Notes: generated by a model from the letters alone, not told the origin. A stretch of 46,193 nt of DNA from a bacterium (GCA_028278455.1 JANQEH010000030.1:1-46193); one strand, 5' to 3'. Counted from the stretch's first letter, positions 9,393-18,684 are shown. Program-made: numbers and translations.

Positions 9393-9798
9393 ATGTATAA
9401 CATTCAAAAAAAACCGGGGAATTATTAAGATACTGTCATTATCATTTTCTATTTTATTATTAACTTCTATTACAGCCGCGCAGGATACTGATAAAACTAT
9501 ATTGTATTCCGGAATTTCAGGAGACTATGAACTGGATGCAGGCGGGCGAATGATCCCGTTTTCAATCTTACATGAAAACGGCAAACTGTATTTTGACGCA
9601 GGTGTCGAAGGTATGGATTCTGAAAAAATGACACAGGTCAGAGATGAGGAGATGAAGTTTGAAACTGTAGATCCTAACGGAGATGATATTGAAATTACAT
9701 TCAAAAAGGATAAAAACGGAAAAATTACCGGGTGTACTGTATACATCCCCTCACGTGAAGCAAAAGCAGAAGCTGTAAAGATCGGGGATGGGTATTAA
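9393..9798 (+). pseudogene. Small exported protein with a frameshift in an A8 run near its start
   Basis: The only ATG is at 9393. It opens MYNIQKK and runs into a stop a few codons later in that frame. In the +1 frame a convincing signal peptide appears at 9430-9480 (ILSLSFSILLLTSITAA), followed by an intact 105-codon mature part ending at 9798. The two frames meet at a run of eight A at 9406-9413; seven A would join them into one ~134-residue secreted protein. The mature domain (YSGISGDYELDAGGRMIPF...ENGKLYFDA...KDKNGKITGCTVY) resembles the small beta domains found at the C terminus of S12 hydrolases (DUF3471-like), here standing alone. The shift may be a real mutation, polymerase slippage or a consensus error. 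Initiation at a non-ATG codon such as CTG 9433 is another possibility. Confidence 0.6.
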
Positions 9799-9965
9799 AA
9801 ATTTGAAGCCAAGGTAGAAACATAATCCCGGGGAGTTGGTCACATGGTTAATTTCCATTATTAATTGCAGAACCAACAACATCTGGAGAAAGTATATAAT
9901 TTCACTTGAAAAAATATTTATACACTTTTATATTCGTAAGTATAGAAATTAAAATAGGCGCTCTC

Positions 9966-10376
9966 ATGGAAGAAAAGCAGATAAGGATCAAATCTACCCA
10001 ATTCGGGCCGTGCGGTATATATTGCGGAGCTTGCGGGGCTGAGGATTGTAACGGCTGCAAAAGCGACTTGATCGACGACACTATAAGAAATTGTAAATTC
10101 AGAAAATGCGCAGTAGAAAAAGAAATCGAATTTTGTTGTTTCTGCAATGAATATCCGTGCAAAGATTTAAAAGTCTTTATGACAGACCAATACCCCCACC
10201 ATTGGACAATTAAAACCAACCTTGAATCAATCCGAGTAAATGGTAAAGAAAAATGGCTTAGCGCCCAACAGGCAGAATGGAGTTGCGATCAATGCACCAA
10301 AAGGATTTTCTGGTACCAGAAGCAATGTTCCTGCGGGATTGATCTTGATGCATTTGAATTTCCTCAGAAATCTTGA
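9966..10376 (+). CDS. DUF3795 cysteine-rich protein
   Basis: This is a 136-residue protein from the ATG at 9966. An upstream TTG would add a hydrophobic leader that I consider spurious for this cytosolic family. Cysteines occur in metal-site-like clusters: FGPCGIYCGACGAEDCNGC at the N terminus, FCCFCNEYPCKDL in the middle, and SCDQCTKRIFWYQKQCSCG at the C terminus. This is the DUF3795 signature. The family probably binds zinc or another metal, and its function is not established. The gene stands alone with ~170 bp before it and ~150 bp after it. No ribosome site of note is visible. Confidence 0.82.
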   Translation: MEEKQIRIKSTQFGPCGIYCGACGAEDCNGCKSDLIDDTIRNCKFRKCAVEKEIEFCCFCNEYPCKDLKVFMTDQYPHHWTIKTNLESIRVNGKEKWLSAQQAEWSCDQCTKRIFWYQKQCSCGIDLDAFEFPQKS

Positions 10377-10486
10377 TCCCTGACATCGTAAATTCTCATT
10401 GAAAATTACCGCTTCCCGAATTACTCTAATGATCGACAATTCGTTAAAATTGATTGTATTTTTTCATCAGGATTGGTTAAATTACT

Positions 10487-10492
10487 ATAATA
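10487..10492 (+). promoter_or_regulatory. Possible -10 element of the NMT1-like sensor gene
   Basis: An exact TATAAT lies 34 bases before the start codon at 10526. The hexamer 17 bases upstream (TTCATC, 10464-10469) is a poor -35. The distance fits a short leader, but support is limited to the -10 match. Confidence 0.28.
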
Positions 10493-10525
10493 AGTTTTAG
10501 TTTGAATATTTGTAAAAGAATAAAA

Positions 10526-11869
10526 ATGGTCTTTCGAAGATACAGGAAGTATATATCAATAATATTGTTACTGTTCTTTGGTTCTCCTCTAAGTGCTCAG
10601 CAGGAAATAGAAGTACCACTTGAAAAGATAACCCTTCAGCACAGATGGAAGTACGAATTTCAATTTTCCGGATTTATAGCGGCTAAAGAACTTGGATTCT
10701 ACCGGGAGGTTGGGCTCGATGTTGAACTCAAAGACCTTACATACGGAAAGGACGTATTCGAAGAACTCCGATCGGACAGGGCTCAGTATGCTATCGGGAC
10801 CAGCAATACTCTTGTAGAGAGAGATAAAGGCACTCCACTTGTAATACTTGCAGTGATTTTTCAACACTCACCTTTTGTTATAATTTCAAGAACAGATGCA
10901 GAAATATTAAATCCGATCGACCTTGTCAGACACAAAATCAGTGTTTATGAACATACCAGTACTATACTCATGGCGATGCTAAAGAGAGAAGGTGTGGAAA
11001 GCACTGAAATCGAATATATAAAATATGATGAGGACTACAGCAGACTGATTAATGGCGAAGTCGATGCAACTACTGCGATGGTAACTCTGCAGCCATATGC
11101 TTTTGATCAAATTGGATTAGATTATACTATTATGCGGCCGCAGACCTACGGGATAGATTTTTACGGCAACAGTATTATTACGCTTGAAAGTGAAGTAAAT
11201 GAACATCCTGAAAGAGTAAAAGCATTCAGGGAAGCAAGTCTTCGGGGATGGAATTATGCAATGCAGAATAAAGATGAAATAATAGACATTATGCTGGATA
11301 AATATAATGCCGGGATCTCAAGAGAATTGCTGAGATATGAGGCCGATGCAATGGATGATATCATGTATCCTGAACTGATCGAGATAGGCCATATGAATCC
11401 CGGACGCTGGCAGCATATTGCTGACGTCTATAAAGAACTTGATATGATCGATCAGAACTTTTCAGTAGAAGATATGCTTTACGATCCCAGCCCCGAAACT
11501 GATCTTTCAGGTATGATACGCCTTCTGAAAATTCTTGGTACTTCACTCTTTCTGATCAGTACTATAACACTGGTTCTTGTTATTTTTTACAGAAGACTCC
11601 AGAAAGCTGAAAAAGATAAACAGCATACAATTGAAAAACTGCAGAATGCTTTATCGGAGATAAAAACTCTCAGAGAAATGCTCCCTATTTGTGCAAGCTG
11701 CAAAAAGATCCGAAATGATGACGGGTACTGGGAAAACGTAGAAGAATATATATCCAAGCATACCGATTCACAGTTCTCACACGGTCTATGCCCGGGATGT
11801 ATGGAAAAACTGTACCCGGAACTTGCTAAAAGAATAAGTGAAGAAGAGAAAGACAAATCCTCAGATTGA
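10526..11869 (+). CDS. NMT1/THI5-like periplasmic sensor with transmembrane helix and C-terminal cysteine module
   Basis: This is a 447-residue protein from the ATG at 10526 with a signal peptide (YISIILLLFFGSPLSAQQ). Residues ~40-310 are a periplasmic substrate-binding fold of the NMT1/THI5 type (WKYEFQFSGFIAAKELGFY). A single membrane helix (LFLISTITLVLVIFY) lies near 345, then a coiled coil (KAEKDKQHTIEKLQNALSE). A C-terminal four-Cys module (LPICASCKKIRNDDGYW ... SHGLCPGCMEKLYPEL) ends the protein. NMT1-like domains are known as sensory heads of kinases and diguanylate cyclases; here no kinase or cyclase follows. The same module ends the genes at 26796 and 29340. It is therefore a transmembrane sensor with an uncharacterised output, possibly metal-binding or protein-binding. 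Confidence 0.82.
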   Translation: MVFRRYRKYISIILLLFFGSPLSAQQEIEVPLEKITLQHRWKYEFQFSGFIAAKELGFYREVGLDVELKDLTYGKDVFEELRSDRAQYAIGTSNTLVERDKGTPLVILAVIFQHSPFVIISRTDAEILNPIDLVRHKISVYEHTSTILMAMLKREGVESTEIEYIKYDEDYSRLINGEVDATTAMVTLQPYAFDQIGLDYTIMRPQTYGIDFYGNSIITLESEVNEHPERVKAFREASLRGWNYAMQNKDEIIDIMLDKYNAGISRELLRYEADAMDDIMYPELIEIGHMNPGRWQHIADVYKELDMIDQNFSVEDMLYDPSPETDLSGMIRLLKILGTSLFLISTITLVLVIFYRRLQKAEKDKQHTIEKLQNALSEIKTLREMLPICASCKKIRNDDGYWENVEEYISKHTDSQFSHGLCPGCMEKLYPELAKRISEEEKDKSSD

Positions 11870-11922
11870 ATTCTGAGAAATTCCCGGTTTACTATCTTTT
11901 CTACTTTCTGAAATATGTTATA

Positions 11923-12351
11923 TCAGCCTTTAAGGGTTTTCAATCTTACCAGATGGACCGAAACAATAACTGCGATTATAAGAAGCAGGAGCCTGATCCA
12001 TAGAGAATCTGTGAAAAAAACAGCAGATATTCCAATAGTAATCCATAGAAGTGATACTGTTTTTATCTTCATTCTACCGGGAATAGCACGTTTTTCCAAA
12101 TAATCGGTGATATATTTTCCGAACACTGTGTGATTAAGCAGCCAGTTATGCAGCCTGTCAGATCCGCGGTAATAACAGGCTGCTGCAAGTAATAGAAACG
12201 GTGTGGTTGGTAATAGTGGTGTAATTATACCGAGGATTCCTAATCCTAACGAAATACTTCCTGCGGTAACCAGCAGCCAGCGTACCGGTCTTGTTCTATC
12301 TAATTCTGCAGTAACTTCTTTATGGTTTTCCGGTTGTTCTTTTTCTGTCAT
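11923..12351 (-). CDS. DUF454 (YbaN-like) inner-membrane protein
   Basis: This is a 142-residue protein with a charged N terminus and three to four hydrophobic segments. It carries the DUF454 signature LGILGIITPLLPTTPFLLLAAACYYRGSDRLHNWLL, quoted here only in part: PLLPTTPFLLLAAACY and the LHNWLL-x(3)-FG stretch. The family (E. coli YbaN) is a small inner-membrane group with no firm function. It converges with the NMT1-like sensor gene upstream and is divergent from lspA. No terminator hairpin is evident in the 53 bp between it and the sensor gene. Confidence 0.85.
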   Translation of the reverse strand: MTEKEQPENHKEVTAELDRTRPVRWLLVTAGSISLGLGILGIITPLLPTTPFLLLAAACYYRGSDRLHNWLLNHTVFGKYITDYLEKRAIPGRMKIKTVSLLWITIGISAVFFTDSLWIRLLLLIIAVIVSVHLVRLKTLKG

Positions 12352-12536
12352 GAGTTAAGTTTCTGAAGTGTTTTAGTAATTTATGAAACGTAAATATAAA
12401 CTTCTCAACTATAAAAACAAAACAGTTTTAATAGTAATTTGATTCATTCATCTGTAACTCGTTGACTGATTAAACGTATCTATTAATGAACTAATTCTTA
12501 TTGATTAGTGAATAATTATCAAATAAATCCGAAAGA

Positions 12537-13067
12537 ATGATGAATAAGCTCTTCGTTAAATTCCTTATATTGTTCACTGTAACATTCACCGGCTGCAATA
12601 CTGACCTGCACACTAAGAGACTGGCAGTCGATAAACTCAGGGAAAGTTCTACAATTACCGTTCTGGAAGGTTTCATAGACCTGTCATATGTCGAAAACAA
12701 GGGAATGGTCTTCGGAGTACTGAGTGATATAGAATCTAACTTGAAACACTATATACTTATAGGGATTACTTTTGGTGCGATCCTGTTCATGATATATGCA
12801 ATATGGCGGATAAGAGCATTGTCATTCTGTTATCATCTCCCATTCTTTCTGATCTTGTCGGGAGCTTTCGGGAATTTCATCAACAGGTTATCATCTGGAT
12901 ATGTTGTGGATTTTATTCATATTTACTGGAAAGATATTATCGATTTTCCGTATATCTTCAACATCGCAGATGTTCTAATACTTATTGGTGAGATCATGCT
13001 GATTTTCCTTGTAATATTCCGAAGAGACATATTCCATAAAGCAGCATTTAATGAATTGTCTGCTTAA
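12537..13067 (+). CDS. lspA: Lipoprotein signal peptidase (signal peptidase II), variant form
   Basis: This is a 176-residue membrane protein with four hydrophobic segments, matching the usual LspA length. It cleaves the signal peptide from diacylated prolipoproteins at the periplasmic face of the inner membrane. The two catalytic aspartates are in place: Asp125 in GYVVDFIHIYW and Asp145 in FNIADVLI. NKGMVFGVL matches the NxGxxF block. Two differences stand out. The usual DQxTK after helix 1 reads GCNTDLHTKRL, and GNxxDR reads GNFINRL with Asn for Asp. Similar GC-x-x-x-x-TK versions occur in Bacteroidota-type LspA as far as I recall. The window encodes several lipoproteins that could be its substrates. 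It may be the main enzyme or a paralogue. Confidence 0.82.
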   Translation: MMNKLFVKFLILFTVTFTGCNTDLHTKRLAVDKLRESSTITVLEGFIDLSYVENKGMVFGVLSDIESNLKHYILIGITFGAILFMIYAIWRIRALSFCYHLPFFLILSGAFGNFINRLSSGYVVDFIHIYWKDIIDFPYIFNIADVLILIGEIMLIFLVIFRRDIFHKAAFNELSA

Positions 13068-13206
13068 GAGTATTGCATAACAATTCATATCAGAATAATC
13101 CAAAGTCAAATAAACCTTTGTATCCTTGATGTATGTGCAATAGTACTATATTCCTTATTTCCAAATCAGTAATTATAATTGGATTTATAAATAAAAATGG
13201 ATACTG

Positions 13207-15051
13207 TTAATTCTGTGATTCACGTATTCCTGATATTTCGTTTTTAATAGATTTTAGAAAATCTGCCTTGACCCAGTAAACATCGCTGTTTCCATTTCTC
13301 CGACTGTTAAAAAAAAGATATTTATTATCAGCTGATACAATGGGGCAGATCTCTGATGAGCTGGAATTTATAACCTTTCCGAGATTTACAGGTTTTGTCC
13401 AACCGTCCTGATCATTTCTAAAGCTGATATACAGATCTGTTCTACCGAAACCGCCGGGCCTGTCAGACGAAAAGATAATATAACTTTCATCCTGTGCAAT
13501 ATAAGGACACATATCTACAAACTCTGAGTTTATAATCCTGCCAATGTTCTCAGGATGTGAGTATTTTCCATTTCTCCGTTCTGAACTCCAGATATCACCC
13601 ATTCCAAAACCGCTCCCATGGCTTGAATTGAAATAAAATGTCCCCTTTGTTGATATCGACATTTGCCAGTATATTCCAATCTCATTTACTATAGAATCAG
13701 TCACCTCAGGATCAGACCAGCCGGATTCCAGTCTTTCAACAAACCAAATTCTTATAGGCCCATTTCTTTGAGCCAGGAAGTAAAGCCTGTTTCCATCAGG
13801 TGAAAAGAAGGGAACATCATCCCGATCCACAGAAAATGATGCCGCCTTAGGTTTGGTCCATTTACCATCTGAAATTTTCGCTGTAAATATTTTACCGACC
13901 GAATGGCCGCTATCCATTACTTTATAAGTGCTTGACCAGAATAGTTCCATGCCATCAGGAGAAAAGGTCAAACTCCCGTGCATAAAGTCATTTGTGGAGA
14001 CAATATTTTTCGCAAATAATTCTGGTTTATCGCCCGGTATTCTCTGGCCTAAATAGTTTCCTCTCAGAACAGGAAAATCCTGTGGTGACGGGTCTGCTTT
14101 TTTATTCTTTAATAGCTTCAAGACATTGCCATTGTCATTCTCTTCAGCAATATTGTAAGCTGACTTCCCGGACAAAGTACGACTGTTTAGATCTATCCCC
14201 CTGGAAATCAGAAATTCAGCAGCTATTTTCTGATTGTTTTTTGATGCATAATGAAGAGGTGTCCAGCCATATCTGTCAGCTTCATTAATAATAAATCCTT
14301 CACTTATTAGTGATTCAAAAACATTCAATGAACCTCCTGCTGCTGCAGAATGCAGCAGGCTGCCTCCATTATTGTTTTTGATCGTTAAGTCCGCTTGTCT
14401 TTCCTTCAACGCCGAAAACAGCTTTTCAAGATTATGTTCAGCACTGTAGATGAGCAGCTTTTTTCCATTTTCTCCGGATACATGAATATTTGCACTGTTT
14501 TCCAAAAACAGATCGACAAGTTCTTTATTTCCCCGCCATGCAGCGAGAACTATAGGTGTTTCGTTGTAATTGTCTGCAGAATTTACATCTGAGCCTGATT
14601 CAAGCAGTAACCGGGCAAGACTTTTATCGCCGATATCTCTCGCAACCATAAGAAGAGGAGTCCTGCCATAGGCATTTTTGACTTCTATATCTGCACCAAG
14701 TCTAAGTAACAACTTTATTACACCTTTCTTTCTTGTCATTACTGCCATATGTAATGGAGCTGCCCCACCATTATTATGTTTATTTATCTCAGCATTATTA
14801 GTAATAAGCAATTCAACAATATCTTTTTTCCCGTAATACACCGCAAAATGCAAGGGAGTATTTCCGTTTTCATCAAGTGCATTAACTAATCCGGGATCTC
14901 TCTTTAGAGATGATTCAACCTCTTTTCTCCTCCCTTTTTTTACAGCATCAAATATATCATTAGATTTTGAAAAAAATGCGCAGATACTTGCAGCGCTGCA
15001 TAGACACAAAATAATAAAAACGACTATTGTTAATCTACGTTGATTCATCAT
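13207..15051 (-). CDS. Exported ankyrin-repeat protein fused to a PD40 (WD40-like) propeller
   Basis: This is a 614-residue protein with an N-terminal membrane or signal segment (LTIVVFIILCLCSAASICAF). Residues ~33-325 hold about nine ankyrin repeats with the usual cores (NGNTPLHFAVYYGKKDIVELL, in part; YGWTPLHYASKNNQKIAAEFL, in part). Residues ~365-600 hold TolB/PD40-type blades (LTFSPDGMELFWSS, PFFSPDGNRLYFLA, YIIFSSDRPGGFGRTDLYIS). Ankyrin stacks bind protein partners, while PD40 propellers are periplasmic and often bind peptidoglycan-linked or peptide ligands. Both halves appear to lie outside the inner membrane. The gene starts 18 bp after the S12 hydrolase gene on the same strand, so the two form an operon. 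The fusion is complete, with no break between the halves. Confidence 0.83.
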   Translation of the reverse strand: MMNQRRLTIVVFIILCLCSAASICAFFSKSNDIFDAVKKGRRKEVESSLKRDPGLVNALDENGNTPLHFAVYYGKKDIVELLITNNAEINKHNNGGAAPLHMAVMTRKKGVIKLLLRLGADIEVKNAYGRTPLLMVARDIGDKSLARLLLESGSDVNSADNYNETPIVLAAWRGNKELVDLFLENSANIHVSGENGKKLLIYSAEHNLEKLFSALKERQADLTIKNNNGGSLLHSAAAGGSLNVFESLISEGFIINEADRYGWTPLHYASKNNQKIAAEFLISRGIDLNSRTLSGKSAYNIAEENDNGNVLKLLKNKKADPSPQDFPVLRGNYLGQRIPGDKPELFAKNIVSTNDFMHGSLTFSPDGMELFWSSTYKVMDSGHSVGKIFTAKISDGKWTKPKAASFSVDRDDVPFFSPDGNRLYFLAQRNGPIRIWFVERLESGWSDPEVTDSIVNEIGIYWQMSISTKGTFYFNSSHGSGFGMGDIWSSERRNGKYSHPENIGRIINSEFVDMCPYIAQDESYIIFSSDRPGGFGRTDLYISFRNDQDGWTKPVNLGKVINSSSSEICPIVSADNKYLFFNSRRNGNSDVYWVKADFLKSIKNEISGIRESQN

Positions 15052-15069
15052 TACTCCTCTGACAAAGAC

Positions 15070-16218
15070 TCAATCCAATGAAACATCTCTAAGGATTTCA
15101 TTAATTAAAAGTGAAGCCCTGATTCTATTGGAACTGCCGTAAAAGCTTATATATACGGTAATACAAATCTGTTTTTGGGGATAATAATAGACTGCAACAG
15201 AAGATGCTCCTTCATATCCTGAGTGGCCATAATATCTGCCAATAGCTGGAATATTCCAGCTCATTATACCATGTGCATAATATTCACTTCCGGGAAGTAG
15301 CTCTAACATTTGCTTAAAAGTGCCTGCCTTTTTATACATTTTTCCTGAAACTAATGAAGACAAGAATTTATTTAGCTCGTTGGATGTTGAGAATATTCCT
15401 CCTGCAGCCCATGCCCAACCTGAATCCAGATATTGAAAGTCATATTTAATCCCATTTTCAGAAAAATAACCATGAGTTATATCCTTATAGTTTGAACCAA
15501 TCACACCTTCTAACAATTCTGTATTTATTAATCCAAGTTTTGAAAATATATTATCTTTTAGAACAAATTGGAGAGATTTCCCGGTGACATGCTCGATAAC
15601 TGCGCCCAGAAGAAAATAATTGGTATTACTGTAGCTGTATTTTTCTCCGGGTTTGAACTTTGGTTTCCCCTCGTCTCTCACCAACTGCATTAATTCCAGA
15701 TGTGACCATTTATACGACTCCAGAAGCTTGTTAAAGAATGTCAGTGAAGTAATGTAGTCGTAAACTCCCGTTCTATGACTTAATGCCTGTCCTATGGTTA
15801 TTTTGTTTCCATACTTAATGTCCTTCAGTATATTAATCCACTCATCCGGTAAATGATGAATTATTCTGTCATCATATCTGATAGTCTCCTCTTCAATCAG
15901 TTGGAAAACCAGGGTAGCAATAAACATTTTTGTAATACTGCCAATTGTGAATTTATCTGAACTTGATATTGGACGAGTCTTTGCAGAATCGAAGTAACCT
16001 TTTGCTGCTTTCAATGAATTATTTCCTATTATATCTATTTCAGCAATCGCACCAAGTATATTACTATTCTCCTCTATATAATCATCTAAACAATCCTCCA
16101 ACTGATGCTGCAATTTGCCTTGCGATGGATCTTTGCATTCTACAAATATTATAAATATTATGAAAAGACTAGTTAGAACAATACTTTTCGTTATTGTGCG
16201 ATTTATCAGGCTGATCAT
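15070..16218 (-). CDS. S12-family serine hydrolase lipoprotein (beta-lactamase/PBP4-like)
   Basis: The start is placed at the ATG at 16218. CAGGAA lies just upstream, and the product then opens with a lipoprotein signal whose hydrophobic run ends in FVEC. A longer form from 16281 would bury that signal. The 382-residue protein has the class C/S12 catalytic triad motifs: SITK near residue 93, YSNTNY near 194 and HSG near 330 in place of KTG. Family members are DD-peptidases, esterases or beta-lactam-hydrolysing enzymes. A cell-wall or ester substrate is likely, and resistance should not be assumed. The ankyrin/PD40 gene follows after 18 bp. A strong terminator upstream separates it from the S9 peptidase gene. 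Confidence 0.86.
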   Translation of the reverse strand: MISLINRTITKSIVLTSLFIIFIIFVECKDPSQGKLQHQLEDCLDDYIEENSNILGAIAEIDIIGNNSLKAAKGYFDSAKTRPISSSDKFTIGSITKMFIATLVFQLIEEETIRYDDRIIHHLPDEWINILKDIKYGNKITIGQALSHRTGVYDYITSLTFFNKLLESYKWSHLELMQLVRDEGKPKFKPGEKYSYSNTNYFLLGAVIEHVTGKSLQFVLKDNIFSKLGLINTELLEGVIGSNYKDITHGYFSENGIKYDFQYLDSGWAWAAGGIFSTSNELNKFLSSLVSGKMYKKAGTFKQMLELLPGSEYYAHGIMSWNIPAIGRYYGHSGYEGASSVAVYYYPQKQICITVYISFYGSSNRIRASLLINEILRDVSLD

Positions 16219-16422
16219 AATAAATTTTCCTGAGCTTATTAATGATGAATACTTATAACCGAAGTTCCCACCTAAAATCAACTTGTTTCATAATGATATT
16301 CCAATTTAGTTTATTTATTGAATTAAATACGATATTTCTGGATTAATGTTTCTTTCAATATTTAAACTAAATAAATATTTCCATTCCTTTACTGCCATAT
16401 TTTCTCGTTTTTTAATTTAATT

Positions 16423-16452
16423 AAAAAAAAAGCCCTGTCATACGACAGGGCT
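16423..16452 (-). terminator. Intrinsic terminator after the S9 peptidase gene
   Basis: A 9-bp perfect GC-rich stem (AGCCCTGTC at 16431-16439 with GACAGGGCT at 16444-16452) closes on a 4-base loop. On the minus strand it is followed by a U-run, read from the nine A at 16423-16431. It lies 27 bp past the S9 peptidase stop. A short T-run on the other strand could allow weak two-way function. Confidence 0.9.
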
Positions 16453-16478
16453 TTTTCATAGAATATTTTATAAAGAAG

Positions 16479-18488
16479 TTACTTCTTTTCTTCTTTCTCC
16501 TTTTCCTTAGCTATAAGCTCTTCGTATTTTTCCGGCATCAGGTATTTCGCCATCCACTTCTCCTGCTCTCGGTCGAGTTGGAGTCTGTGCAGAGGTTCTA
16601 ATATTGCATGGCCTTCACGCGGAAAACGCAGGAATTCAACTGTCTTATTCAGCATCATCAACGATCTGTAATACTGCCAGCCCTGCTGCAAGTTGACGCG
16701 GTAATCCTCGTCACCATGAGTTATAAGTATAGGTGTCGTGACATTCTCGATATATTCTATCGGAGAGAACTTTTCCCAGGTTTTCTTTGTCTCCCATGGA
16801 AATCCGCCGAAACCGTACTGCAGATACTGCGGGATGTCGGTCTGTCCGAAGAATGAGAACCAGTCTGCTATCGCAGCATGACCGATCGCAGCCTTGAAGC
16901 GGTCTGTCTGGGTAATCACCCAGAAAGTCATAAAACCACCGTAACTTCCACCCATGATTCCCAGTTTTTCAGGATCAGCTATCCCCATTGAAATGACCTT
17001 GTCTACACCTGCCATCACATCCTGGTAATCTTTACCTCCCCAGTCCATATTGTTAGCATGACCGAACTTGAAAGACTGCCCCCTGCTGCCTCTCGGATTT
17101 CCCCTGATTACGGCATAGCCCCGGGCTGCCCATATCTGGGTTGTAATGCTGTAAGCCTTGCTGAACATTCCGTATGGCCCGCCGTGTACCATCAGAATTG
17201 TAGGATACTTCTTTCCTTCCTCATAATTGAGAGGATATGTAAGCATACCGTTTATATCCCAGCCGTCTGCTCCTTTCCAATAGATCACCTCATCGCGGGC
17301 TACCTCAAATTCTCCCAGATGTTTTGTCGGACTGAGTATATTTTTCATGTTCGAGAAATCTATATTAGCTGTAAATACTTCACCTGTGGTCTTATTACTT
17401 CTTCCGGTGAACAGCCATTTAGTCCCATCTTCTGTCATTGAAAATCTACGATAAACGAAATCATCTTCAGGGGATACCTTTACTATCTCACCGCCGGCAG
17501 CCGGCACCCTGTAAAGATAACTTGAAGGGGAAGGCCCGGCAGTGAAATACAGATATTCACCATCCTTAGACCATTTTGGAGAAGAAATGGAAAGGTCGAA
17601 ATCACCGGTCAGGTTCTGGGGTGTTCCGCCCTCGAATGGCAGCACCATAACATCCATGTGATCAGCCCCGTGCCCTTCTCTCGGGCTCGATGCATAAGCT
17701 ATCATTTTTCCGTCAGGTGAAAATACCGGGCTTTGATCAGGGCCCTTATTTGTAGTCAACTGCCTGACAGCGCCGGAATCAGAAGGAACTATCCAGATAT
17801 CATTATTATTGTTACCCCTAAAAAGTATACCGCTTCTGTTCGATGTAAAGGCTATCCATTTTCCATCCGGGGACCAAACAGCACCCCCGTTATCAAACTT
17901 GCCCGAAGTGATCTGTTTCGCCTCCTCAGATTCAATATCATACACCCAGATATGGCGCCAGGTAAGTTTTTTCTCCCAGAAATAACCGTCATCCTTGTCC
18001 TTTTCCTTCTTTTCCCACTCTTCTTTATCAGCCCTGTCGGTCGTTTTTGTATATACCAGTTTTTTGTAATCCGGTGAAAAACTTCCGCTTGTCGGGGCAT
18101 CCTCGTCCTTGAACATCGGCTGCGCCTCCCCACCGGATACATTTATCACGTACATCTTGTTTTTACCATCCCTGGATGAGTTGAATACGATCCTTCCTTC
18201 CGGCAGCCATCTTGGATTGCTTTCACCCTTATGAGAGCTCGTAAGCTGGAACTGTTCTCCGGTTTCCGTGTTGTAGATCCAGATGTGGTTTTTCGATTCA
18301 TAGGTCTTGGGATCACGATCTCTTTTGGTAAAGGCAATCCCCTTTCCGCATAGAGACCAACTGTAGTTTCCCCATGACGGCAGAAGCAGAGATTCCTTCC
18401 TTGTCATAACTTTTTTACCGGAATCCTGTGCTGGCACAGATGTAAACGCAAAAATAATACATAAAACAATGATAAGTCGAAACTTCAT
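16479..18488 (-). CDS. S9-family prolyl oligopeptidase-type peptidase, exported
   Basis: The start is set at the ATG at 18488, which follows a strong AGGAGG and gives a signal peptide (FRLIIVLCIIFAFTSVPAQD). The product is 669 residues. Residues ~30-400 form a beta-propeller with TolB-like blades (WSPDGKWIAFTSNR, FSPDGKMIAYASS). The C-terminal alpha/beta hydrolase carries the catalytic Ser in GGSYGGF (~514), Asp in HGDEDYRVN (~592) and His in REGHAI (~626). Such dipeptidyl/acylaminoacyl-type enzymes cleave short peptides, here in the periplasm. The C terminus is Lys/Glu-rich. It is probably monocistronic: a terminator follows it and a divergent nucleoside hydrolase-like gene lies upstream. 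Confidence 0.92.
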   Translation of the reverse strand: MKFRLIIVLCIIFAFTSVPAQDSGKKVMTRKESLLLPSWGNYSWSLCGKGIAFTKRDRDPKTYESKNHIWIYNTETGEQFQLTSSHKGESNPRWLPEGRIVFNSSRDGKNKMYVINVSGGEAQPMFKDEDAPTSGSFSPDYKKLVYTKTTDRADKEEWEKKEKDKDDGYFWEKKLTWRHIWVYDIESEEAKQITSGKFDNGGAVWSPDGKWIAFTSNRSGILFRGNNNNDIWIVPSDSGAVRQLTTNKGPDQSPVFSPDGKMIAYASSPREGHGADHMDVMVLPFEGGTPQNLTGDFDLSISSPKWSKDGEYLYFTAGPSPSSYLYRVPAAGGEIVKVSPEDDFVYRRFSMTEDGTKWLFTGRSNKTTGEVFTANIDFSNMKNILSPTKHLGEFEVARDEVIYWKGADGWDINGMLTYPLNYEEGKKYPTILMVHGGPYGMFSKAYSITTQIWAARGYAVIRGNPRGSRGQSFKFGHANNMDWGGKDYQDVMAGVDKVISMGIADPEKLGIMGGSYGGFMTFWVITQTDRFKAAIGHAAIADWFSFFGQTDIPQYLQYGFGGFPWETKKTWEKFSPIEYIENVTTPILITHGDEDYRVNLQQGWQYYRSLMMLNKTVEFLRFPREGHAILEPLHRLQLDREQEKWMAKYLMPEKYEELIAKEKEKEEKK

Positions 18489-18684
18489 TGTGGTTCCTCC
18501 TGTTAGATGGGATATATTCATAGTTCCAATATTGCAGTAAAAAAGCGATTAAAACAGTATTATAATATAAACATCTAAATATTATTAGAAAAGCAATTTA
18601 GAATTAAGAACATAATTATAGATATAAGTGTGAATTATTACTAAATTAAAGGATTATAATCCGATCTTCCAATAAGGGATAAAA

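Noticed and set aside
15070-16218. S12 hydrolase as an antibiotic-resistance beta-lactamase
   Set aside because: SxxK/YxN/HxG is shared by many esterases and DD-peptidases. Nothing in the context points to resistance.
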